This document shows positions 1 through 10,900 of a stretch of DNA of 64,000 nucleotides, in pieces; position 1 is the first letter of the stretch, and every line of letters begins with the position of its first letter. The position numbers and the translations under genes were made by a program. The stretch is from contig WNNJ02000944.1 of assembly GCA_012934845.2 (NCBI GenBank), positions 186,001-250,000 on the forward strand. The letters are read 5' to 3'. The notes beneath the pieces were generated by a model. It worked only from the letters and a program-made list of their open reading frames with translations. It did no database searches and was not told the DNA's origin. Source of the stretch: Pomphorhynchus laevis (taxonomy: Eukaryota > Acanthocephala > Palaeacanthocephala > Echinorhynchida > Pomphorhynchidae).

Positions 1-1150
1 TATATCGTACTTAAAACCGATACGCATCTATAAGTGTTTTGTTTGCTTATAATCGAGCGTCACTTTGTTCTTTTTGGAGTGGCAAAATTTGAAGTTGAAA
101 ATATATCATAAAACAGCGATTTAACTGAACAAAGCAAATAGTGCAGCAAGCATTTAAATGACGGTTATGAATTCTCATCAATTGTCGTTACCGTAATGGT
201 AAATATTTGCGGCGCATAATATGTACATCCAAGATGTAAGTACAATAGTGTATTACTGGTATTAATTTAATTTTAATAGTAGCAAGTGAGATGCAAATCT
301 TTGCTTTCTCTCAAACCGCATTAATTACAAAATTTAAGGTTTCAAAACAAATTTATATGATAATTATAATATCATAGATATTGTTTTATGCCAATAAACT
401 TTTATTCAACAAAAATTTAATCCAATTTAAATACCTTTGCCGATAAAGTATAATTTTAAAATTGAATTCTAGTGTTAAACAATTCACATTATTTGCTATC
501 ATTGAATTTTTTATCACCAAGAAGTTTAATGATATAACGTGAGTGCTTAAATGTCTTTTATTGATTTGGCTTTGTCGAGAATTAGCTCCCAGAAAAGTTG
601 ACTCAAAGTTTCGCCACAACCTTCAATCGACAATTTGAACTATCTGAATTGTAAATATGTTAATTGGTATTACTCCTAAAAATTGATCATTAAAACAAAA
701 CTAATAGTTACACTCTTCATTTATTGCTGTGAAAAATTAACTCTTCTCAGTTGCGTTGTCATTGGCAACTAAACAACTATGATTTTAACTTTTATTTTTA
801 AATTCATTGTGTGATAGCTGTTCGTTTTGCTCGTTTAGTTCTTTGAAATATTTTTTCGATAAATTTATGCCACATTTGCAGTCTAAATATGCAAATGTAG
901 AATATAACTTTAATTGCTAATTTCCGTATTTTTATTTTTATTTAATTAGAGGATACATTTTTTAATGACATTAGTAAGAACAAAATTTTATTTGATTTAT
1001 TCAGTTTAAAATAATCAGATCAGATAATAGAGTCTACGTATTTTGTACTATATATAAATAATTAAAAAATAATAATAAATATTTTAATTTTAATATTTTA
1101 TATAATTTAAACTTTTATGAAGTTGCAATTTAAAATAAAAGTTAATTTTT
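1..1150. other. AT-rich non-coding stretch
   Basis: I see no supportable gene here. The short open frames are low-complexity and end quickly. A degenerate copy of the dispersed PLE terminal motif (minus orientation) lies near 1013-1040. Exons encoding the signal peptide of the downstream Ig gene could lie here or beyond the left edge, but I could not recognise one. Confidence 0.5.
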
Positions 1151-1157
1151 ATGATTA

Positions 1158-1520
1158 ATCCTTAATCCTTATTCTGATGTATCAGAATAAGGATTAGACG
1201 TCATCAGAGTAACTGATGATTTCAAATCATATTTATCGACTTAATTAAGCAGCGGAGTCAAATAAATGCTAATGACGTATCTCATCTGATGAAATTTGCT
1301 TATCTAGTATCTTATTCTAATATTTAAATATATTATTTATTATCCATAAAAGTTTCTGCTTAAGAGTTTAAATTTATTTTTAATAATATTTTGTTGATTT
1401 ATATATTTTACGAATCTATGTTTGATTTTATTTTTACAGTAACCTATTTTTTAAAATATGTGTTAATTAAACTGTTTACAATGATATTGCTCAATATCAT
1501 TTCATGTTATTCAAGTTTGC
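1158..1520 (-). mobile_element. Penelope-like element, 3' end fragment
   Basis: Read on the minus strand, this piece matches the 3' end of the long PLE copy near 26100-26345. It includes the tail of the RT reading frame, the stretch just after it, the stem-III-like hairpin and the CTGATGA-type segment of the structured 3' element. Stem pairing is partly kept: AGATG near the start can pair with CGTCT near the end. It is a short, old and broken fragment. Confidence 0.6.
1163..1196. repeat. Perfect 16-bp inverted repeat
   Basis: Two 16-base arms (1163-1178 and 1181-1196) are exact reverse complements with only two bases between them. The arm sequence is the PLE 3' flank copied back on itself, so it looks like a snap-back duplication at the edge of the PLE fragment. 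Confidence 0.8.
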
Positions 1521-2150
1521 AAAATTTCTTTATTTAACGTATTATGTTTAGTATTGAATGATATCCATGAATGATCATGCAAAAATGATTTTTTTGTGGT
1601 CATTTTAACGATATATGCAGATAATCGTTTTAATATATGCTAGTTCAATGTTCACACATCTAGATAAATACCTTTATTATTTAGTAAAAGACGTTCACTA
1701 TGTTGAATTTTGGTTATACATGAACTTATAATTTTGTTTATAACAGACAAAAATTTCCCGTAATATAATCATAAATAAAGTTACTGGCTAACAGCTCACC
1801 TTTATAGTCATTCAAGGCACAACGATTTTACTAAAAATTAAATAATTGAGATTTGAATTTTTCATAATTTGTCTGTTTTAACTGAAAAAACGCTTTCTTA
1901 AGTGATTTGAAAATTTAAGTTTTATCGCGATCACTTTGTGTCAGGCCCAGTTACCTATTTCTAATTTAGTTTATTGAAAAATCTATACTGACTTCACTTA
2001 TTTGTCGTTTTCGTAATAACTATATTTGGTTCTTATCTTTCAATAAGTCAAAGATAGCAATCAATATATACAACAGATAATAAATAATCCGTATGTTTGT
2101 AATACGTAAATTTAATGAAAACCGGAAAATTGATTAAAAAATTAGTTTTA

Positions 2151-2672
2151 ATCGAAAACTAGAAACTTGATTGATCCTAAAAATCTTTTTATTCTTAATC
2201 TTTTTTCCTACTTGTTAAACTTTAGAAAATAAATGAGATTTTTTGCATCAATAGAAAATTTATTAAAAATAATTTTTGTTAGATTTTAATTAATTTATTG
2301 AATTTGTTACTTTATTAATAATTTTCGAATCGAAAATTAGAAAATTGATTGATCCTAAAAATCTTTTTATTCTTAATCTTTTACCCTACTTGATAAACTT
2401 TAGAACATAAATGAGATTTTTTGCATCAATAGAAAATTTATTAAAAAATAATTTTTATTAAATTTTAATTAATTTATTGAATTTGTTACTTTATTAATAA
2501 TTTTCGAATCGAAAATTAGAAAATTGATTGATCCTAAAAATCTTTTTATTCTTAATCTTTTACCCTACTTGATAAACTTTAGAACATAAATGAGATTTTT
2601 TGCATCAATAGAAAATTTATTAAAAAATAATTTTTATTAATTTTTAATTAATTTATTGAATTTGTTACTTAA
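2151..2672. repeat. Three tandem units of about 179 bp
   Basis: Units begin near 2151, 2329 and 2508. Each opens with ATCGAAAA followed by TTGATTGATCC, and each carries the phrase TGAGATTTTTTGCATCAA. Units 2 and 3 are nearly identical and unit 1 is slightly diverged. There is no coding potential. It looks like a minisatellite-scale local duplication. Confidence 0.9.
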
Positions 2673-2689
2673 TTAAACAATTAATTTAT

Positions 2690-4684
2690 ACAAAATCTGC
2701 TAGAATGTAGATTGCCATATGGGCAAATATTTACACTTTTGATTTTTAAAAATATATAATCCACTATTCTTACAACAGCCTTAAAGATATCACCATTCTT
2801 GATTACAGACAAACAGCTCTTGAAAACTGGTTATAGGCAAATACTCATTTGGCAAATAGAAAAGTGTCTAAATTATTATTTAATATTTATGATTTGATAT
2901 TTGTATTTATCAGTTTTGCCACCTATGATTTGCATTCCAGATTTTATTTAATTTTGATTTTTAGTGCTGATCAAGTCTAAAATAGTAAATGCAATCAGCG
3001 ATGTTATTATTGGTAATTTACTTTTACCAAATTTTACCAGCTACAGGTATCTAATTATTCAGTAAAACATTACTATTAAAAAACATTTTTTTGATTAATT
3101 TTTTTATTGTTTTACTTTATTTATTATAAATGTATTGTTTTTAATCAACATTTTTGTCAACAACCGTGATATAACTTTCAACATAGCATTATTTTTAAAA
3201 GTTAAATTTTTTAAACTTTTTTACTTTATTTCACATAGATTTTTAAATGCCGATCAACAACAAAGGCTTTCAACTTTTAGTTTTTGATAAATATGTTTTA
3301 CATTTTGAGAAAATATTATTATTAATAAAAATAAATTCGTATACTGGAATAAAAATTAAAATATTTTGCCAGATATAGTCATTGAATAAAAAAATTATAT
3401 TGAAATTGAAACGAATTTAATCCAAATTAATACAAATTTAAAGTCATTAAAATTTTAAAATACATAAGAAAATGTAAGTTATATAAATGTTAGTTATTGA
3501 ATATATATTATGAATGTGTTCGTCAGTTTGCATTGTCCGCTGAAACCTTCGTTGAAGTAATAAATAATATTTACTTTTAACTGTATTTTGAAGTAGTAAA
3601 TAATATTTAATTTTAACTGGATTCGTTGTTTACACCAGCACCTTCTGAAGGTGCCGGTGTAGACAACGAATCCAGTATAAATTAAATATATAATATTTAT
3701 TATAATATAAAATATAGAATATATATTATTAGAATTATTAGAATTTAAAAATTATTTAATTTAACATTTATTCGATAGAATTAAAAATTTATTTTAATTT
3801 TTATATAATTTAATTAATTATATAATTTATTGAAATAATTTATTATATAATTAATTTTTAAACATTTAATTTTTAACAATAATGCTTTAATATACTTTAT
3901 TTTAGAATATGCCAAATTGCATTAAATCTTAGCTGTATCATTCAAACACCTTAATTAGTAGTACATTATACTCTAGTTGTATATAAGAACAACTAAAACT
4001 TAGTTATTGAATCAAGTTTATTTTAATTATGCTTACAATTAATCGTATAAATTATAGGTAAAAAACTAAATTCTTAGATTCTTATCGTATAAATTATAGG
4101 ATACACGATAAAATAACTAAATTCTTATAGATAAAATTTTCTTTTACTGAATGATTATTTCATGTATTTTTAGTTCAATTAATTTTTTTAACATCACTTA
4201 TTGCATTGAATACAATCACTTTGTGTTGCAGGATTCTTATCTTGTATGTTTTAGACGATCGTATTTAAAATTATACAGTATCCGTTAGACTATTGTCAAA
4301 TTACTAAAATTTATTCACTTTAATTTTTTTACGTTATTGCTTCCTTTGGCAGTCACCAAAGGCTAATTAAAAACTGAATCGAGGTGTCACTCGTCTATAT
4401 ATTTATGATTGATCTTCTATAACAAGTTTATACGATGATTCATGCTTGAATTACAAACGCCTAATTTTAATATTTCAATTTTAAATATCATTCAATTAAT
4501 AATATTAATTAATCTTTAATTTATTAATTTAGTTATATTAAATAGCCAATTAATGATATAATAATGCCATTCAAATGTTAGTATTTACAGTTGATACTCG
4601 AACTATTATTAGCAAAGATACTTATTCTTTTCATTAAAGGTTTAATCTGACTGTAATCGATATTTATATTTGAAATCTATTTAG
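2690..4684. other. AT-rich region upstream of the first visible Ig exon
   Basis: No gene is recognised apart from the palindrome at 3616-3676. A direct duplication of a phrase ending in TAAATAATATTTA lies near 3556-3612. This may be an intron or the 5' flank of the Ig receptor gene. No signal-peptide exon could be supported. Confidence 0.4.
3616..3676. repeat. Long near-perfect palindrome, about 30-bp arms
   Basis: Arms 3616-3645 and 3647-3676 are reverse complements with two or three mismatches around one central base. The outer ends read ACTGGATTCG and CGAATCCAGT. The arms are richer in G+C than the surroundings, and AT-rich flanks extend weak symmetry further. It could be a foldback element or a snap-back insertion. 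Confidence 0.85.
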
Positions 4685-4969
4685 CTAATAATCATACTGT
4701 GTACACAGTTCATAGGGGCACTAGCCTCCAATTGCATTGCAAAGTGCCAGAGTCTCAGAAATACATCTGCTATAAGCATGCTATCAACAATATTATTGCT
4801 ATCGATAGTATGATTCCACAGCATTTGGCGAAATCTTTCATCGCATCAAACAAAAATGGAAATTACACACTGACCTTTTTAAACATAACAGAACCACGTA
4901 ATGGTACATACACTTGTCGAATGTGTAATGATAACATTGAATATTCGTCATTTGACGTTATCGTGCTTT
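4685..4969 (+). CDS. Exon: Ig-like domain 1
   Basis: The exon follows a TTTAG acceptor, ends at a GTAAGT donor, and is phase 1 on both sides as is usual for Ig-domain exons. It encodes HCKV with the first cysteine and NGTYTCRMC with the second, plus several N-glycosylation sequons (NYT, NIT, NGT). The usual core tryptophan is replaced: the region reads YICYKH. No signal peptide is present, so earlier exons must exist. Confidence 0.8.
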
Positions 4970-7900
4970 GTAAGTAAAACTTATGCCAAATAATTTTTAA
5001 TCCTTTGTATGTAAACAGCTCCACCATCAAATCCGATAATAAAGACGAATCCTTTGCGGGTTTTGGAAAATCAGCAATTAGAACTGACTTGTGAATCACA
5101 TGGGGGTAATCCAGCTCCTGAGTTTAAGTGGCTAACATTAAATAAATCGTTTAAAGAGTAAGTATTTATTGAATGGATTTATTTATTAGCACAAATTAAT
5201 ATATTGAAATCTCCAGTTTTGAATTCAACATTGTCAAATAATCAATTACAAATAATTTAAAGATTTTTATATTACGGTGTTTCTAATATGCTAATAAATA
5301 GTAAGAAACTATTTGGTAAATAATTGAAAAATTATTAAATTACTAATGTGAAACAATATTCATTATTTCATCAGTTTATGTAAATACCATTATATTAGAT
5401 AGTTGGCGATATATCGTTTAAAAAATGGTTACAAATACCACCTAAATGCCAATTGTTTTAACGATTTTAAAATTAATGTTATTTTGACTGAAGCGGTTTA
5501 GAAGTTATAGGTAATTTTTCAGTGAATGTCTTTAACACTCTAACGTATGGTCTACTATGGCTCGATTGTATCAATACATATGTATCAATATATGGATCTT
5601 ATAATAAATTATGCTTATTCGGTTAGAATATTCACAAAAGACAACTGTATTTGCAAATTCTGCAGAAAAATTATGCAGAATTTTTAATTTTTAATAATTG
5701 ATTTTCTTTTGGTGTATATTATATTGATCTACCATTAATCAAAATCTTATGACTAGGGTATATTATTTTTGAAGACTTTCAGTATTTATATTGAATTTTT
5801 ATATAATTTACAGCTTTTTTAATTTTGTATCCTGCCATTTATTCTGCCACACTGAAAGATGGCAGTGCAGATTAGCTAATAAAATGTCTTAGAAAACTAA
5901 TATATTATTTACACAAATTTATCAACACGTTTAATATAATTAAATATTTAATATAATTTAATTCCAATTATAATTATATAAGTATATAATATAATCTAAT
6001 AATATTAAATATAATTATCAATGATATTACATTTTATGAAATAAAGGACATAGATAATAAAGAAATAATTTTTTGCAAGTATTTTTTATGCAATGACGAT
6101 GCTAGATGGAAAGCTTTTACAATATACATTGTCTTGCTGCTTTTACAAATAATTGACTATTTCAATAATACGACTTGTTTCTTATGAAACAATTTTTTTC
6201 TGTCCAAATTTACTAAATCTATTAAAGCTATTATCATTTAGAGTTTCAATTTCAACAACTAATAATAAATCAGTATTAGTACTATCAACAGTACATGCCG
6301 AAGATAATGGCGTCGAATTCAGCTGTAGCGTGAAGAATGATGCTATAAATTCGTCGTTATTTGCTAACATGTCTATCGATGTAAATTGTAAGCTTACATT
6401 TTGAGTACATTTCGTATTATTTTTTGTTTTTATAAATAACCAAGGTTTTTTATAAATTAATTTCTTGCTATTGAAATTAAAAAAGAATTATATTGCAAAA
6501 AGAGTTATTGTTTGCAAAACTATGTGAAACTGGAGTATTTGTTAAGCCTTGAAGTTTAATAGATGTATATAATATCAATAATCATTATAATTTATTATTT
6601 CTGTTATATATGAATTTGCACTAATATTTTGTCATTTAACTTAATAGATTATCAAAATACTTTAAATAAATACATTATTTATAACGCATTGGCTTTATCA
6701 CTGCGTTGAATCAATGGAATAAGCCGAAATTCGAATTTTAGCATTTTAGCAGGAAATGAAATCTTAATTAAAACAACTTGTGATCCAAATGACTTAATCG
6801 TTAAATCTTTAAATGAATAATTGTTTTATGTCTTTATGATAGTTTTTACTTTGTTTTATCCAATTTTATTCACTATTTTACTTGACACATTTAAATATGT
6901 ACAATTAAAATTTAATGTTTTAATATTTAAATGTTTTTAAATATTTTTAAAATTTAACATTTTTTAATGTTTTGTGAAACTAATTTTTAGTTGTATAAAA
7001 ATTCATTTAATCACGATGTTGTCAAAGGTAAAGTTAACAATGATTTTCTAAGAGCATTGGTTTATAAACATATCGTTGATAATATAAATAATTTAAATAT
7101 ACATCAATAAACAATGATTTGTGGTTTATTAAATTTATTTGTGATTTATAGAATTACATTTTATTGATTTTATCATTGTAACGTAGAATCATACAATATT
7201 TATATGATATTACAATAATATATAATTAATATCATAATTATATAACATATTATTTGTCAAATGCTTACCAGACATTAATAAGAAATAAAGCATAAATTCT
7301 TCATTATGCTTTATTTAAAACTTATAAAAATTTTTGAATATTTTAAATTTTTTTGGTGAAAACTTAGTATATTGTTAATAAAACGTTTGAAGTTTTAATA
7401 AAACCTTTAATGTTTTAGTAGACTTAGAATAAAGCTGAATAAACTTGGATTTTAATCTAAATTTTAATCTAAACCAATTTCTTTTAATTTAAAATAATTT
7501 TATTAACTTTCGCTGCAAAGATTGGTCTTGACTCACATATAGTTTAATTCAATGTAAATTTAAAATGCTGAATCATGAATATTTTTTATAAAAATAAATT
7601 CAGAAATGAGGATTGTGCAATATTCTTTTACTATTAAGACGATGTAATGTTATTAAACATTTAATAATATAAAATTTGAATGCAAATATTTAGACATTCC
7701 TAAAATTGAATTACTGCTTAACGATAGAGTTAGAATCGTAAATAATTCCCAAATTTTCTTAATTGACGGCGAATTTGCTAACCTTGTCGTAGAAGTAAAC
7801 TCAAATCCAAACGCTGATTACGTGCTATGGTCCCATAATAGTTTGAATGTATCTACAGACAGTGAACTTTTGTTTGCAAACGTGAACAAATCTAGTGAAG

Positions 7901-10900
7901 GCAACTATACTATAACAGTTGCTAACAATATTGGAATTGTCCATTTCGATTTCGCAATATTGATTCTTTGTAAGTTAAAATGATAGCATTTGTCGATTTG
8001 ACCAAAATTTATGTGTGCTTTTTCTCTAAACGCAGATCCTCCGAAAGTTAATTTGTCCAAAAGTGCAGCAACTCTAAATATTGGAGATACACTTGAACTA
8101 GATTGTCGAGTGGACAGCAACCCCAAACCGACTACTATATACTGGCAACTTAACAAACAAAACATATCTAAAGCCTTAACAAGCATAATGAACTATTCTA
8201 ACGATAGATCAACTCTGCGTATTGATCCTGTGAATCGTAACGATGCTGGTGAATACACGTGTGTCGCCGAAAATAACATGCTTGCCCACAATTCCACTGT
8301 AATGATTGGAATTGGATCCACCACATTTAATCTCACTGTTAAATGTAATGAAATTTATAATGATTTGACTCCTGTAATTTTTACTTTTAGATCCACCTTC
8401 GATCGCGACAATTAACCAAAAAGTCTCAGCGGAAATCGGGAACAAATTGGATATCCTTTGCATGGCTAAAGGGGTACCATTGCCAAAAATGGAATGGTGG
8501 GTTCTCAGGCCACGGATTATTCGTCGTGTTCCTAATAATGCTTTGAATACTAATTTTTAGATGAGCCCCTGAAATTAGTTGATATCAATATCCCGACGAT
8601 TTTAGTTATTAAACGTTTAGGCATTAATATATAAATTTGTCTTCAACGAAACACCGCATATTGTCTTTATTATTATCGATGATGATATTGCAAAACACTG
8701 TATTTTGTCGATTTTATTAGTTTGGTGATCAAACCATTTAACATTTTGGATTTTATTTCGTGTTATTTATTTCAAATTTGATTTGCTAATTTCTGACTTG
8801 AAGGTTATTCTCATCTTAATCCTGCAGTTGTTTCATTTCATTTTATTTATCTTTTCACAACTGTTTGCTTCCACTTGGGATTTTTCTACTCTCTAGTTAT
8901 TCTAAGTTAAGTTATTCTTAGTTATAATCAGTTTTAGCATTATTTTGACTTCCTAATAATTTTTGTGTGACTACAAATATTTATTGTCATTTTGAACTTA
9001 TTTGTTATTCATTTTATAATTGCCTCTTTAGAATTGCCTTTTTATCAACACAATTACATTAAAAACAAATTTAAAATCATCGGAAAATTTTTATTTATTA
9101 ATTATTAAATTTTGATTTAGCATGATTTTTATTTTATATTACACACGTAGACTCAATTGACTGGTATGATTTGTTACAAATTGTGATTTATATAATTTCA
9201 GATTGCAGCCTATTTTAAGTTTTCATTTTTGTTCATTATCAGTAAACAAAAATATTAAATAATTTTTAATAATATAATTTATTTGATAATATAATTGTAT
9301 AAATCATCTATAAATTTTATTAATTAAATATAATTATGTATTTAATAATAAATTTATATAATTTATTATATTTAAAAGAAATTTTATGAAATTTAAAAAT
9401 AATTGTATTATTCATCTTATTGTATGGATATGCATATTTACTTCATTATTCTGTCTTGTTAAGGATAAGAGATGATCACAGTATTCCGTGCTCATACCAG
9501 AATATAAGCGGTGACTTAGTGTCGTGCTTCCTATCAATAACGATTGTATTACAGTCGTCTTTCGGAAAATATACATGCAAGGCCTCGAATAGTTTGTCTA
9601 CAGACAGCTTCGACATATTGATCACGACAAAAAGTAAAGTTCAGCTATGTTCATTTAAAATTATGACTACTTTATAGAGTCGCCTGAAGCACCTTTGAAC
9701 ATTTCATTACTCTCGCGTGGTTATTCATGGATCCACGTATGCTGGATTGAAGGGTATGACGGTGGCATGCCACAGACTTTTCTGGTAGATTCATGTGTTA
9801 AACATATGGTGACTAAACATAACTGCGCTAATGTCACAGGTTTTTGCTTCTAAGTTTCGTATGAACTCTGCAATTTAAATTTGTTGTAGGAATAACTGAA
9901 TCGAATGTGTGCTCGGTTCGACTGAGTGCTCGAAATGCGATCGGCATGAGCAGGCGAACAAAGCAAGTCGAGTTTAGCGTTCAACATTTTCCATTTCAAT
10001 CTCGAGGTAATTAAGAATAATTTTTTCTTATTCTAGCTTTACTTTTTAGATATGCCATTTTTACGCGATCCCCTGGTTGAAGGCAGTGATTTGCGTTTTT
10101 CGTTAAGCCCTTCCAAATCGAATCTACATCATTCACAGCTATGTTTACAAGTTTATTTTTCTTTAATTAACCCACATGGAAATTCAAATGTTCTATTCGA
10201 TAAATATAATGAATGCATTGCTTTACAAAGCGAAAGCAAAAGCTCTTTGTTTGCGTTTTTCTCAAAACGCTCAACGGGACTGTCAGAATTGCGATTTTGT
10301 GTTTGCGCCGTCGAACGACAGAATATTTGCGGTTCGGAAGTAGCTGTTGACGTTCGAAGTTAGTATTCACTATGGTTAATAAATTATTTAATGAATAATA
10401 CTATTTTTAATAATATTATTAGTTTCATATTATAGAAAGATATATGATATCGATAAATCTTCGTACGCTAATATGAAATAAATTGATATGCATAATAAAT
10501 GTAGATTATATATGGATATATAATCTACATCTCTAATTTCTTCCAGATGTGTTATTCTAATACAGTTACCAGAAATCAGTGACCGACAATGATTTTTAAT
10601 TTATTCCTTTTTATAGCAATCAACAGGTAGTGAACTTAAACCTAATCTATAACCATAGATTCTTCCAGATTTATTACTTGCTCAATTACTAACTACCAAA
10701 CGTAAATTCTTTCAGATTTGTTATTCTTGTAAAATTACCAGCAATCAGGCATAAATTCTTCTAGATTCGTATTCTTGTACAGTTACTAGCAATTAGGCAC
10801 AAATTCTAGATTTGCATTCTTGTACAGTTACCAGCAATCATCCATAAATTCTTTGAGTATGGAAGAATTTATGCCTAATTAATTATGGCATAATTATTGC

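Noticed and set aside
386-619. Minus-strand 77-residue frame near the left edge
   Set aside because: Low complexity with no motif; typical chance frame in AT-rich DNA.
2151-2672. CRISPR-like array
   Set aside because: The repeats are continuous 179-bp units without spacers, in a eukaryotic context.
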